Shown one piece after another: positions 43,775 through 54,820 of a stretch of 64,000 nt of DNA; position 1 is the first letter of the stretch, and every line of letters starts with the position of its first letter. The notes under the pieces are model-generated. The model did not search any database. It was not told the DNA's origin and worked only from the letters and a program-made list of their open reading frames with translations. Source of the DNA: Sphingomonas sp. GTDB lineage: Bacteria; Pseudomonadota; Alphaproteobacteria; Sphingomonadales; Sphingomonadaceae. A program made the translations under genes and the position numbers. The DNA lies in the NCBI GenBank assembly GCA_019635535.1, contig JAHBZH010000001.1:2198995-2262994 (forward strand). Reading direction: 5' to 3'.

Positions 43775-44508
43775 GACTCACCGGGCATCATGCACTCGTC
43801 ACCGGCGGCGGCACCGGTATCGGCGCCGCCATCGCCCGCGCGCTGGCGGCGGAGGGCGCGAAGCTGACGCTGGTCGGACGGCGGCGCGAGAAGCTGGAGG
43901 AGGTGGCGGCGAACATCGCGGGCACATTGGTCGCCCCGGCCGACGTGACCGCGCCCGATCAGGTCGAAAGGACTTTCGCGCTGGCCCGGGAAGCGCAAGG
44001 GCCGATCACCATCCTCGTCAACAATGCCGGTGCGGCGGCGAGCGCGCCCTTTCGGAAGGTGAGCGCGGAGGATTGGCGCGCGGCGATGGCGGTCAATCTC
44101 GATGCCCTGTTTCACTGCTGCCAGGTGGCCTTGCCCGATCTCACCGCCGCCGCAGCCGGGCGGATCGTCACCATCGCCTCCACTGCGGGCCTGAAGGGCT
44201 ATGCCTATGCCGCGCCCTATGTCGCGGCGAAGCATGGCGCGGTCGGCCTCACCCGCGCGCTGGCCGCCGAGTTCGAAGGATCGGGCCTGACCGCCAACGC
44301 CGTCTGCCCCGGCTTCACCGACACAGAGCTGGTCGCCCGGGCGCTCGCCAACATCCGCGCCAAAACCGGTCGCGATGAAGAGGCGGCGCGAGAGGAATTG
44401 GCCCGGATGAACCCGTCGGGCCGTCTGATCGCACCGGCCGAGATCGCCGATGCGGTCGTCGCACTCTGCCTGTCGGGGCGCAATGGCGAGATCGTGGAGG
44501 TCGCATGA
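43771..44508 (+). CDS. Short-chain dehydrogenase/reductase
   Basis: A 245-residue SDR. The cofactor motif [13 protein letters not shown] is at residues 9-21, NNAG near 88-91, the catalytic serine in IASTAG, and YVAAKHGA (Y-x-x-x-K near 150-154). PGFTDTELV is the typical segment after the active site. It overlaps the upstream gene by four bases (ATGA). In the operon it probably oxidises a 3-hydroxyacyl-CoA intermediate, the dehydrogenase step of a beta-oxidation-like sequence; this is inferred from the enoyl-CoA hydratase and acyl-CoA dehydrogenase nearby. Confidence 0.9.
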   Translation: MRLTGHHALVTGGGTGIGAAIARALAAEGAKLTLVGRRREKLEEVAANIAGTLVAPADVTAPDQVERTFALAREAQGPITILVNNAGAAASAPFRKVSAEDWRAAMAVNLDALFHCCQVALPDLTAAAAGRIVTIASTAGLKGYAYAAPYVAAKHGAVGLTRALAAEFEGSGLTANAVCPGFTDTELVARALANIRAKTGRDEEAAREELARMNPSGRLIAPAEIADAVVALCLSGRNGEIVEVA

Positions 44509-44999
44509 AGCATGTCGCGCCCATTGCCGAGAAGCATGACGGCAAGCTCGGCGACCGCGCCAATGTGCGCGTGTGGCTGCGCCTCCTCTCCTGCACGATG
44601 GCGATCGAGAAGGAAGTGCAGCGCCGCTTCGCCGAGCGCGGCATGACCCTGCCGCGCTTCGACGTGCTCGCCGCATTGGACCGGCAGCGCGAGGGGATGA
44701 CGATGGGCGCGCTGTCCAGGGCGCTGCTCGTCTCCAACGGCAATGTAACGCAGCTCACCCAGAAGCTGAAGCGCGACGGCCTGATCGAGGTCACCCCCCT
44801 GCCCTCCGACCGGCGCACCCAGATCGTGCGGATGACCGACGAGGGCAGGCAGCAATTCCACAAGCTCGCCCGCGCCCATAACGACTGGATCGACCAGATG
44901 CTCGGCGATCTCGATTTCACCCAGCGCGAGCGGCTCTATGTCGCGCTCGGCACGATGAAGCTGTCGATCGCCCGCGCCTCGCAAAGGAAAGCCAGATGA
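44505..44999 (+). CDS. MarR family transcriptional regulator
   Basis: A 164-residue MarR-type protein. The winged helix is seen in [40 protein letters not shown] fragments (about 50-90), with wing [17 protein letters not shown] (about 107-123). Such regulators usually repress catabolic operons and are released by an aromatic acid or its CoA ester. It is embedded in the operon with 4-base overlaps at both ends and probably binds the palindrome near 41453-41464. Confidence 0.9.
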   Translation: MKHVAPIAEKHDGKLGDRANVRVWLRLLSCTMAIEKEVQRRFAERGMTLPRFDVLAALDRQREGMTMGALSRALLVSNGNVTQLTQKLKRDGLIEVTPLPSDRRTQIVRMTDEGRQQFHKLARAHNDWIDQMLGDLDFTQRERLYVALGTMKLSIARASQRKAR

Positions 45000-45805
45000 A
45001 CCCCGCCAGCTTCGCCCCAGCCCATTTCAAATGGGACTATGCGGACGGCGTCGCGACCGTGACGCTGAACCGGCCGGAGCGGAAGAATCCGCTGACGTTC
45101 GACTCCTATGCGGAGCTGCGCGATACTTTCCGGGTTCTGGTCTATGCGCGGGAGGTGAAAGCGGTCGTTGTCACCGGCGCGGGCGGCAATTTCAGCTCCG
45201 GCGGCGACGTCCACGAGATCATCGGCCCGCTGACCCAAATGGCGATGCCGGAGCTGATGGATTTCACCCGGATGACCGGCGATCTGGTCAAGGCGATGCG
45301 CGGCTGCCCGCAGCCGATCGTCGCCGCGATCGACGGGGTCTGCGCGGGCGCGGGCGCGATCGTGGCGATGGCGTCCGACATAAGGATCGCGACGCCGGAG
45401 ACGAAGGTGGGTTTCCTGTTCACCCGCGTCGGGCTGGCCGGCTGCGACATGGGCGCCTGCGCGATCCTGCCGCGGATCATCGGCCAGGGGCGCGCGTCGG
45501 AATTGCTTTTCACCGGCCGGATGATGGGCGCCGAGGAAGGCGAACGCTGGGGCTTCCACAACCGTCTCGTGCCCGCCGATGCGCTCATGGCGGAAGCGCA
45601 AGCGCTGGCCCAGAACCTCGCGGCGGGCCCGAATTTCGCGCATGGCATGACCAAGACGCAGCTCAATACCGAATGGGCGGTCAGCCTGGAGACGGCGATC
45701 GAGATGGAGGCGCAGGCCCAGGCGATCTGCATGGCCACTCAGGACTTCCGCCGCGCCTTCGAAGCCTTCGCGGCGAAGACAAAGCCGGAGTTTCAGGGTG
45801 ATTAG
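44996..45805 (+). CDS. Enoyl-CoA hydratase family protein
   Basis: A 269-residue crotonase-fold protein. [17 protein letters not shown] near residues 19-35, an oxyanion-hole segment [15 protein letters not shown] near 60-74, and a second segment [19 protein letters not shown] near 113-131. The size fits the family. It starts in the MarR stop (ATGA). The role is hydration of an unsaturated CoA intermediate after ring reduction, or ring opening; which step it performs cannot be decided from sequence. Confidence 0.9.
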   Translation: MNPASFAPAHFKWDYADGVATVTLNRPERKNPLTFDSYAELRDTFRVLVYAREVKAVVVTGAGGNFSSGGDVHEIIGPLTQMAMPELMDFTRMTGDLVKAMRGCPQPIVAAIDGVCAGAGAIVAMASDIRIATPETKVGFLFTRVGLAGCDMGACAILPRIIGQGRASELLFTGRMMGAEEGERWGFHNRLVPADALMAEAQALAQNLAAGPNFAHGMTKTQLNTEWAVSLETAIEMEAQAQAICMATQDFRRAFEAFAAKTKPEFQGD

Positions 45806-45815
45806 AGGCGAGAAA

Positions 45816-45940
45816 TCTCCCCTCCCTGCAAGGGAGGGGCCGGGGGTGGGTCGCGCCGACAGGCGCGATTGCCGCCAAAGCCCAAGGCTCGCTGCGCTCG
45901 CCACCCACCCCTCAATCCCCTCCCTGACAGGGAGGGGAGG
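45816..45940. repeat. Dispersed palindromic repeat element (CCCTCCCT type)
   Basis: Two small hairpins, CCCCTCCCT-N3-AGGGAGGGG, at about 45819-45838 and 45917-45937 bracket a core in which GGGTGGGT (45844-45851) pairs with ACCCACCC (45903-45910). The element lies inside the operon between hydratase and dehydrogenase genes. Its right end, GGGAGGGGAGGAAG, forms the ribosome site of the next gene. Confidence 0.8.
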
Positions 45941-45943
45941 AAG

Positions 45944-47110
45944 ATGAGCGACCGCACCTTCCTCGATTGGCCGTTTTTCGACGACAGTCACCGGCGGCTG
46001 GCGAATGAACTGGAAACCTGGTGCGCCACCCATCTGACCGACGATCACGGGGCCGATGTCCATTCCTCCTGTCGCGCGCTTGTCCGCAAGCTCGGGCAAG
46101 GCGGATGGCTGCGCTATTGCGTGCCGGCGGCCTATGGCGGGGTCCATGAAACGATCGACGTGCGCTCGCTCGCGATCATCCGAGAGACGTTGGCGCGGCA
46201 TGACGGACTGGCCGATTTCGCCTTCGCCATGCAGGGGCTTGGATCGGGGACGATCAGCCTGTTCGGCTCCGAGGCGCAGAAACAGGCTTACCTCCCGGCC
46301 GTCGCCGCGGGCGAGAAGATCGCCGCCTTCGCGCTGACCGAACCCACCTCGGGGTCCGACGTGGCGTCGATGGAAACAGCGGCGCGGGCGGATGGCGGCG
46401 GCTTCGTCGTCGATGGCGCCAAGACCTACATCTCCAATGGTAGCATCGCGGATTTCTACGTCCTGTTCGCTCGCACGGGCGAGGCGCCGGGCGCGCGCGG
46501 AGTCTCCGCATTCATCGTCGAGGCCGGCACGCCGGGGCTGGACGACAGCGAACGGATCGAAGTGATCGCGCCGCATCCGCTGGCGACGCTGAAATTCGAT
46601 GCCATGCGCCTGCCCGCCGGCGCGCTGCTCGGCGAGCGTGGCCGGGGCTTCGCACAGGCGATGGCGACGCTGGACGTGTTCCGCACCACGGTCGGCGCGG
46701 CGGCCCTCGGCTTCGCGCGCCGCGCGCTGGACGAGGCGACCGAGCGCGCCGCCACCCGCAAATCGATGGGCGCGACGCTGGCCGACAATGCGATCGTGCA
46801 GGCGATGCTGGCGGAGATGGTGCTCGACGTCGAAGCCTCCGCCCTCCTCGTCTATCGATCGGCCTGGGTCCGCGACGTCCAGGGCAAGCGCAACAGCCGC
46901 GAGGCGGCGCTCGCCAAGCTTCACGCGACCGACAGCGCGCAGCAGGTGATCGACAAGGCCGTGCAGATTTTCGGCGGGCTCGGCGTCACCGTCGGCGTGC
47001 CGGTGGAGCGGCTCTATCGCGAGATCCGGGCGCTGCGCATCTATGAGGGGGCATCGGAGGTGCAGAAGGTGGTGATCGCGCGCAATCATCTCAGCGAGTT
47101 CGGCCGATGA
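45944..47110 (+). CDS. Acyl-CoA dehydrogenase
   Basis: A 388-residue flavoenzyme. [19 protein letters not shown] near residues 128-146 is the FAD/substrate signature, followed by [19 protein letters not shown] and the C-terminal [28 protein letters not shown] fragments. It oxidises an acyl-CoA with FAD and passes electrons to ETF. The ribosome site comes from the end of the palindromic repeat immediately upstream. It overlaps the RidA gene by four bases. Confidence 0.93.
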   Translation: MSDRTFLDWPFFDDSHRRLANELETWCATHLTDDHGADVHSSCRALVRKLGQGGWLRYCVPAAYGGVHETIDVRSLAIIRETLARHDGLADFAFAMQGLGSGTISLFGSEAQKQAYLPAVAAGEKIAAFALTEPTSGSDVASMETAARADGGGFVVDGAKTYISNGSIADFYVLFARTGEAPGARGVSAFIVEAGTPGLDDSERIEVIAPHPLATLKFDAMRLPAGALLGERGRGFAQAMATLDVFRTTVGAAALGFARRALDEATERAATRKSMGATLADNAIVQAMLAEMVLDVEASALLVYRSAWVRDVQGKRNSREAALAKLHATDSAQQVIDKAVQIFGGLGVTVGVPVERLYREIRALRIYEGASEVQKVVIARNHLSEFGR

Positions 47111-47499
47111 AGGCGTTGCTACCGCCCGGCTGGTCGCGCCCGAAGGGCTATGCCAACGGCATTTCGGCGAAGGGCCGCGTGATCGTCACCGCCGGCGTGG
47201 TCGGCTGGACCGCCGAGGAGAAGTTCGAGGCGACCGACCTGCCCGGCCAGTTCCGGCAGGTGCTGCGCAACACGCTCGCCATCCTCGCCGAGGACGATGC
47301 GGGGCCGGAGCATATCGTGCGGATGACCTGGTTCGTCACCGACATCCCCGCCTATCGCGCCAGCCTGAAGGAGATCGGTTCGGCCTATAAGGAGCTGATC
47401 GGCAAGAACTTTCCGGCCATGGCCGTGGTGGGCGTCACTGCCCTGGTCGAGCCGCAGGCGATGATCGAAATCGAAACGACGGCGGTGGTGCCCGAATGA
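47107..47499 (+). CDS. RidA family protein
   Basis: A 130-residue RidA/YjgF-fold protein: [21 protein letters not shown] near residues 13-33, [29 protein letters not shown] fragments, and [20 protein letters not shown] at the C-terminus. RidA proteins hydrolyse enamines and imines. In a 2-aminobenzoate route this would remove the amino group from a dearomatised 2-amino intermediate, which makes the gene informative for substrate: salicylate would not need it. Start overlaps the acyl-CoA dehydrogenase stop. Confidence 0.9.
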   Translation: MKALLPPGWSRPKGYANGISAKGRVIVTAGVVGWTAEEKFEATDLPGQFRQVLRNTLAILAEDDAGPEHIVRMTWFVTDIPAYRASLKEIGSAYKELIGKNFPAMAVVGVTALVEPQAMIEIETTAVVPE

Positions 47500-47512
47500 A
47501 CCCGGAAAAGCC

Positions 47513-47594
47513 GTCATTGCGAGGAGCGAAGCGACGCGGCAATCCAGCGGGCCTCGAAGTCCACTCTGGATTGCTTCGCTCCGCTCGCAATGAC
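47513..47594. repeat. Dispersed palindromic repeat (REP-like), copy 2
   Basis: 82-bp hairpin, the inverted counterpart of the element at 34771-34852: long arm first (GTCATTGCGAGGAGCGAAGC...), short arm last (...CGCTCGCAATGAC). Apart from the loop, copy 1 and the reverse complement of copy 2 differ at one position. It lies between RidA and the CoA ligase. Confidence 0.85.
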
Positions 47595-47608
47595 GGGAGG
47601 AGCACGAC

Positions 47609-49180
47609 ATGACTTCGCCATCCATCGATACCTTCATCAAGGACCGGCTGCCGCCGGCGGACCAGCAGCCCGAATTCCTGTTCGACCTGCCCGACCTGCA
47701 CTATCCCGAGCGGATGAACGCGGCGGTCGAGCTGATCGACACGCAGGATCCGGACGCGCTGGCCGTGGTCAACGATGCGGGAAGCTGGACCTACGGCCAG
47801 ATGCGCGACCTGTCCGATCGGATCGCACGCCTGCTGGTCGAGCGAGAGGGGCTGATACCGGGCAATCGCGTGTTCCTGCGCGGACCGAACAACGCGATGC
47901 TGTTCGCGTCCTGGCTCGGCGTGCTGAAGGCGGGCGGGATCGTGGTGGCGACCATGCCGATGCTGCGCCCCGGCGAGATCGCGACCATCCTGGAGCGCGC
48001 CAGGGTCACGCACGCCATCGTCGATTCCCGCTTCCGCGCCGATTTCGACGCGGCGGGCGGCACCGGATCGGTCATCGAATATGACGGCGACAAGGGGATT
48101 GCCGGAATCGAGGGCATCGCCCCCGGCTTCACGCCCGCGGACACGCATCGCGACGATGTGGCGCTGATCGCCTTCACTTCGGGCACGACGGGCAATCCGA
48201 AGGGCTGCGTCCATTATCACCGCGACATCCTCGCGCCCGCCGACAGTTTCGCGCGCCACATCCTGCAGCCCCGGCCGGGCGACCGCTGGGCCTGTTCGGC
48301 GCCGATCGCCTTCACCTTCGGGCTCGGCATGCTGCTGATCTTCCCCTGGCACTTCGGCGGCACGGCCGTGACGATAGAGACGCCGGGGCCCAAGCCGCTG
48401 CTCGACGCGATATCGCGGCACAAGGTGACGACGCTCGCCACCGCGCCGACCGCCTACAAGGCGATCATCCCGCTGCTCGCCGAGCACGATATTGCCAGCC
48501 TCAGGACCTGCGTTTCCGCCGGCGAGCACCTCCCCGCCGCGACCTGGCATGCCTGGCACGACGCGACGGACATGAAGATCGTCGACGGGATCGGCGCGAC
48601 CGAGATGATGCACATCTTCATCTCCGCTTCGGGCGACGACATCCGCCCCGGCGCCACCGGCAAGGCCGTACCCGGCTATGTCGCGACCGTGCTGGACAAG
48701 GACGATCGGCCGCTGGAGACCGGCACCGGTCGCCTCGCAATCAAGGGCCCGACCGGCTGCCGCTATTTCGACGATCCGCGCCAGGCCAATTATGTCGTCA
48801 ACGGCTGGAACGTCACCGGCGACACCTACCGCAAGGACGAGGACGGCTATTTCTGGTATCTCGCCCGCTCCGACGACATGATCATTTCGTCCGGCTACAA
48901 CATCGCCGCGCCGGAGGTGGAGAATGCGCTTCTCGGCCATGCGGCGGTGCAGGAATGCGCGGTGATCGGCTGCCCGTGCGAGGAGCGCGGTCAGAAAGTG
49001 AAGGCGTTCGTCGTGCTGGCGCCGGGCTATGCGCCGGACGCGGGCGTCGTCACGGTGCTGCAGGACCATGTGAAGGCCGCGATCGCCCCCTACAAATATC
49101 CGCGCGAAGTGGCGTTCGTGGACGCCCTGCCGAAGACCGCGACGGGCAAGCTCCAGCGGTTCGCGCTGAAAGAGTCCTAA
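47609..49180 (+). CDS. Benzoate-type CoA ligase (probable 2-aminobenzoate-CoA ligase)
   Basis: A 523-residue AMP-forming ligase. The P-loop-like motif FTSGTTGNPKGCVHYHRD is at residues 189-206. GIGATEMMHIFISA (near 329-342), YRKDEDGYFWYLARSDDMIISSGYNI fragments (near 410-430) and the catalytic lysine in PKTATGKLQRF (near 508) complete the set. This subgroup activates benzoate and 2-aminobenzoate; no residue I can read here settles the substrate, but the monooxygenase/reductase and RidA in the same operon favour 2-aminobenzoate. A palindromic repeat precedes it. Its stop overlaps that of the opposing GST gene (CTAA). Confidence 0.85.
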   Translation: MTSPSIDTFIKDRLPPADQQPEFLFDLPDLHYPERMNAAVELIDTQDPDALAVVNDAGSWTYGQMRDLSDRIARLLVEREGLIPGNRVFLRGPNNAMLFASWLGVLKAGGIVVATMPMLRPGEIATILERARVTHAIVDSRFRADFDAAGGTGSVIEYDGDKGIAGIEGIAPGFTPADTHRDDVALIAFTSGTTGNPKGCVHYHRDILAPADSFARHILQPRPGDRWACSAPIAFTFGLGMLLIFPWHFGGTAVTIETPGPKPLLDAISRHKVTTLATAPTAYKAIIPLLAEHDIASLRTCVSAGEHLPAATWHAWHDATDMKIVDGIGATEMMHIFISASGDDIRPGATGKAVPGYVATVLDKDDRPLETGTGRLAIKGPTGCRYFDDPRQANYVVNGWNVTGDTYRKDEDGYFWYLARSDDMIISSGYNIAAPEVENALLGHAAVQECAVIGCPCEERGQKVKAFVVLAPGYAPDAGVVTVLQDHVKAAIAPYKYPREVAFVDALPKTATGKLQRFALKES

Positions 49181-49797
49181 GCAGAAAGCGGGATATGGCC
49201 AGGCGTCGCGGCCACCCGGTCGAGCCATGCCCGCACCGCCGGGTAATCGGCGAGGACGAAGCCGCCCTCCCCGGCGACATGGGTATAAGCGTAGAGCGCG
49301 ATGTCGGCGAGGCTGAGACGGCCGCCGACCAGGAAATCGCGCGTCTCGAGATGATCGTCCATCAGCTTCAGCGCCGCCTCGCCCGCCGCGCGCTTGCCCG
49401 GAAGCTGGATGCGTTGCGCCTCGGTCCAATTCTCCTTGCCGACCCAGCCGTACCAGAAGCGCAGGGTCGCGACATTGGGCTCGTGATTATATTGTTCGAA
49501 GAACATCCAGCGCAGCATGTCGGCGCGGTCGAACCGGTCCTCCGGCACAAGCTGCGTGCCTTCCGCCAGATAGAAGCAGGCGGCGTTGCTCTCCGGGATG
49601 AAGCGGTCGCCGACCTGCAGCACGGGGATGCGGCCGTTGGCGTTGACGCTGGCGAGAAAATCCTCGGCCCGCGTCGCGCCCTTCATGATGTCATATTCCC
49701 GCCGCTCCAGCGCGAGGCCGAGCAAGGCGGCGGTCAGCCGGATCTTGTAGCAATTTCCCGACGCGGCATATTCGTGGAGGATCAGGGCCGTGCTCAT
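49177..49797 (-). CDS. Glutathione S-transferase family protein
   Basis: A 206-residue GST. Thioredoxin-like N-domain: LILHEYAASGNCYKIRLTAALLGL, with IPVLQVGDRFIPESNAACFYLA (the E-S glutathione-binding pair near residues 67-68). All-helical C-domain with FLVGGRLSLADIALYAYTHVA near 150-170. ATG 49797 overlaps the stop of the upstream hypothetical gene by four bases. Its 3' end faces the CoA ligase with shared stop bases. Substrate unknown. Confidence 0.88.
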   Translation of the reverse strand: MSTALILHEYAASGNCYKIRLTAALLGLALERREYDIMKGATRAEDFLASVNANGRIPVLQVGDRFIPESNAACFYLAEGTQLVPEDRFDRADMLRWMFFEQYNHEPNVATLRFWYGWVGKENWTEAQRIQLPGKRAAGEAALKLMDDHLETRDFLVGGRLSLADIALYAYTHVAGEGGFVLADYPAVRAWLDRVAATPGHIPLSA

Positions 49798-50336
49798 GCC
49801 GCCCAATGCGCCTCCTCGCGTGCCAGGTCTTCCCGGTGCCGCAGCCAGGTCCACAGCAACATGGCGGCAACGAACAACCAACCCCAGACATGCCGATACC
49901 AGCGGAACCCGTTTTCCGCGACGATCTCGCTGCCGATCAGTTCGTCGAGCAGCGGTCTTTGACCGGGCGAGATGATCGCGAAATGGCGCCACGTCGGCGT
50001 TTCAAGATAGGTGACCAGGCCGATCTCGCCCGAAGCCCAAAACGGCAGTTTGAGAAGGCTGAATTCACTATAGGCCCAGCCGATCTTCAGCGGCTGGGGC
50101 GCGCGCATCGCGGGGCGCTCCTCCCCCGGCAGATAGGCAATGGCCCCCGATCCGATCTCCGTATAGCGCCGCAACTGCGCGAGGCGCGGATCGTCGGGCA
50201 AGGCAGCGATTTCGACGATCCGATAGCTTGTGGCGGCGTTCCATGGCCGGTCCGAAAGCAAGGCAATCGCCGCGAACGCCAGCGCAATCAATGCCAGCAG
50301 TGTCCGAGATTTCGCGATCTCTTCCGTCAGTTTCAT
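49794..50336 (-). CDS. Two-helix membrane protein, unknown function
   Basis: A 180-residue protein with one hydrophobic segment near the N-terminus (about 12-28, LLALIALAFAAIALL) and one near the C-terminus (about 150-165, WGWLFVAAMLLWTWL). The 115 residues between should lie in the periplasm and include RRYTEIGSGAIAYLP and WRHFAIISPGQRPLLDELIG. I recognise no family. It overlaps the GST gene by ATGA and lies 19 bases after the quinone oxidoreductase gene, suggesting a three-gene unit. Confidence 0.65.
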   Translation of the reverse strand: MKLTEEIAKSRTLLALIALAFAAIALLSDRPWNAATSYRIVEIAALPDDPRLAQLRRYTEIGSGAIAYLPGEERPAMRAPQPLKIGWAYSEFSLLKLPFWASGEIGLVTYLETPTWRHFAIISPGQRPLLDELIGSEIVAENGFRWYRHVWGWLFVAAMLLWTWLRHREDLAREEAHWAA

Positions 50337-50355
50337 GGCTCCCCCCCAATCGAGT

Positions 50356-51351
50356 CTATGTCGTCAGCACGATTTTGCCGACATGATCGCCCGCCTCCAT
50401 ACGGCGATGGGCCTCGGCGGCCTGGCCAAGCGGGAAGGTCTTGTCGATCACCGGCCTGAGCCGCCCATCGGCCACGAGCGGCCAGACCGTCTCGCGCAAT
50501 TCCTGCGCGACCAGCGATTTGAACTCGACGGAACGCGGCCGCAGCGTCGACCCGGTCAAGACGAGCCGACGCTGCATCAGCTTCACGATGTTCAGCTCGG
50601 CCGTCAGCCCGCCCTGGACAGCGATCGAGACGTGGCGCCCCTCCTCCGCCAGGCAATCGAGATTGCGCGGCAGATAGTCGCCGCCCACCATGTCCAGCAC
50701 GATGTCGACGCCGCGCCCGCCCGTCAGCTCCTTGGCGCGCGCGACGAAGTCCCCGGTCTTGTAGTTGATCGCGCCGTCCGCGCCGAGTTCCAGCGTCCGC
50801 GCGCATTTCCCGTCCGATCCGCAGGTGACGAAGACCCGCAATCCGAACAATCCGGCAAGCGCGATCGCCATCGTGCCGATACCGCTGGTGCCGCCATGGA
50901 CGAGCAGCGTCTCGCCTTCGCGCGCATAAGCCCGCTGGAAGACGTTGGTCCACACGGTGAACAGCGTTTCCGGGATCGCCGCCGCCTCAACCGGGGTCAG
51001 CGCGTCGGGCACGGGCAGGCACTGGCCGGCCGGCGCCAGCGCATATTCGGCATAGCCGCCGCCGGCGACCAGCGCGCAGACCAGCTCGCCGACCGCGAAC
51101 TCCGCGCCCTCCCCCGCCGCGACCACTTCGCCGGCGACTTCGAGGCCAGGGATGGACGGCGCGCCGGGCGGCGGCGGATAGCCGCCCCTGCGCTGGAGCA
51201 CGTCCGGCCGGTTCACGCCCGCCGCGGCGACCTTCACCAGCACTTCGCCGGGGCCGGGCCTCGGCACCGGGCGGCGTACCAATGTCAGCACCTCCGGCCC
51301 GCCGGGCGCGGCAGGATCGATGGCGTTCATTTCATCCGACAGGCCGGTCAT
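50356..51351 (-). CDS. NAD(P)H-quinone oxidoreductase (zinc-independent MDR family)
   Basis: A 331-residue medium-chain reductase of the quinone-oxidoreductase/PIG3 type. RPVPRPGPGEVLVKVAAAGVNRPDVLQRRG (fragments, residues 27-56) lacks the zinc cysteines of alcohol dehydrogenases. The NADPH site is LVHGGTSGIGTMAIALA near 148-164, and VDIVLDMVGGDYL near 215-227. It reduces quinones or enones. Alternative start at ATG 51330. The next gene downstream encodes the two-helix membrane protein. Confidence 0.9.
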   Translation of the reverse strand: MTGLSDEMNAIDPAAPGGPEVLTLVRRPVPRPGPGEVLVKVAAAGVNRPDVLQRRGGYPPPPGAPSIPGLEVAGEVVAAGEGAEFAVGELVCALVAGGGYAEYALAPAGQCLPVPDALTPVEAAAIPETLFTVWTNVFQRAYAREGETLLVHGGTSGIGTMAIALAGLFGLRVFVTCGSDGKCARTLELGADGAINYKTGDFVARAKELTGGRGVDIVLDMVGGDYLPRNLDCLAEEGRHVSIAVQGGLTAELNIVKLMQRRLVLTGSTLRPRSVEFKSLVAQELRETVWPLVADGRLRPVIDKTFPLGQAAEAHRRMEAGDHVGKIVLTT

Positions 51352-51423
51352 GCGGCGAATCCGATTCGTGATTTGATGCCCGGATTTATTGACTTCGCCG
51401 CCATGCCGGTCAACGCTTCGGCC

Positions 51424-51621
51424 ATGGACCTCGACGAGCTCTTTCCGGACAAGCCGGACGACCCGTTGAAACTGCTGACGAAGCAGGATCTCGATCCGCT
51501 TTCTGTGGACGAGCTGCAGGCCCGCATCGCCGCGCTGGAAGGCGAGATCGCACGGGTGAAGGCGAAGCTCGAAAACGCGGTTAACTTCCGCGCAAGCGCG
51601 GATGAGCTATTCAAGAAATGA
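51424..51621 (+). CDS. DUF1192 protein
   Basis: A 65-residue protein: MDLDELFPDKPDDPLKLL at the start, then QDLDPLSVDELQARIAALEGEIARVKAKL and NFRASADELF. The pattern, a short acidic head followed by one amphipathic helix or coiled coil, defines DUF1192. Common in alphaproteobacteria; function unknown. ATG 51403 and 51376 are in-frame alternatives, but family members begin at MDLDELF. Confidence 0.85.
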   Translation: MDLDELFPDKPDDPLKLLTKQDLDPLSVDELQARIAALEGEIARVKAKLENAVNFRASADELFKK

Positions 51622-51675
51622 GGGATCGCGGGCGGCGGCCAGGCGGGACTTTTCCCCAACAGTTTCGCCCCGCCG

Positions 51676-51707
51676 CTTGATGAAGGGAGAGCGAAGCCCG
51701 ACATTGG
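51676..51707 (+). promoter_or_regulatory. Candidate RpoH (heat-shock) promoter of clpA
   Basis: CTTG (51676-51679), 18 bases, then CCGACATTGG (51698-51707). Against CTTG-N17/18-CYTATNTNNG two defined -10 positions differ. The -10 is nearly identical to that of the BI-1 gene promoter (CCGATATTGG), with the same spacing. Confidence 0.5.
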
Positions 51708-51716
51708 GGGCAAGTG

Positions 51717-51740
51717 GCCCCGCGGATTCGGCCGCGGGGC
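51717..51740 (+). promoter_or_regulatory. Hairpin in clpA leader next to the ribosome site
   Basis: Perfect 9-bp stem GCCCCGCGG / CCGCGGGGC with loop ATTCGG. It ends 14 bases before the clpA ATG and abuts the ribosome site (GGTAGGAG), so it could influence translation or mRNA stability. Confidence 0.4.
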
Positions 51741-51754
51741 GGTAGGAGTATCCG

Positions 51755-54085
<2,331 letters not shown>

Positions 54086-54101
54086 AACGGAATTCCCGTC
54101 G

Positions 54102-54140
54102 AAAGAAAGGGCCGCCCTATCGAGGGCGGCCTTTTTCTTT
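54102..54140 (+). terminator. clpA intrinsic terminator
   Basis: Stem GGCCGCCC / GGGCGGCC with loop TATCGA, followed by TTTTTCTTT; the A-rich left flank (AAAGAAAG) can extend pairing. A textbook Rho-independent terminator 24 bases after the clpA stop. Confidence 0.9.
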
Positions 54141-54187
54141 GCCGCCAAGAGACGATAGAATGGCGCAACCCAGGATGGAGCCGCGCC

Positions 54188-54820
54188 ATGACCGATCTCA
54201 CCTTCTACACCAATCCCCAGTCCCGGGGCCGGATCATCCGCTGGATGCTGGAGGAGGTCAGCGTGCCTTACGAGACGGTCGTGCTCGATTACGGCACGAC
54301 GATGAAAGGCGCCGATTATCTGGCGATCAATCCGATGGGAAAGGTCCCCGCGATCCGGCATCGCGGCACTGTCGTCACCGAAGGCGCGGCGATCTGCGCC
54401 TATCTGGCCGACGCCTTTCCAGATGCGGGCCTCGCGCCGCCGCCCGGCGATGCCGCGCGCGGACCCTATTATCGCTGGCTGTTCTTCGCCGCCGGCCCGG
54501 TCGAGGCGGCCGTGACCGACAAATCGCTCAAAGCCGAGGTCCAGGACGAACAGCGCGCCTTCGTCGGCTATGGCAGTTTCGATGAAGCGATCGACAATCT
54601 GGCGCGCGCCATCACGCCCGGCCCCTATGTCTGCGGCGAGCAATTCACCGCCGCCGACGTCTATGTCGGCGCGCAGATCGGCTGGGGGATGATGTTCGGA
54701 TCGATTCCGAAACGCCCGGCCTTCGAGGACTATTTCGCTCGGCTCCAGGCCCGCCCGGCGGCGATCCGCGCCAACGAGCTGGACGATATGCTGATGCCCA
54801 AGCAGGAGGAGCCGGCATGA
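54188..54820 (+). CDS. Glutathione S-transferase family protein
   Basis: A 210-residue GST. N-domain LTFYTNPQSRGRIIRWMLEEVSVPYE fragments, with the conserved NPMGKVPAIRHRGTVVTEGAAICAYLAD fragments (glutathione-binding E-G-A segment near residues 61-65). The helical C-domain has GPYVCGEQFTAADVYVG near 140-156. It overlaps the dienelactone hydrolase gene by four bases, so they are probably one operon after the clpA terminator. Confidence 0.88.
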   Translation: MTDLTFYTNPQSRGRIIRWMLEEVSVPYETVVLDYGTTMKGADYLAINPMGKVPAIRHRGTVVTEGAAICAYLADAFPDAGLAPPPGDAARGPYYRWLFFAAGPVEAAVTDKSLKAEVQDEQRAFVGYGSFDEAIDNLARAITPGPYVCGEQFTAADVYVGAQIGWGMMFGSIPKRPAFEDYFARLQARPAAIRANELDDMLMPKQEEPA

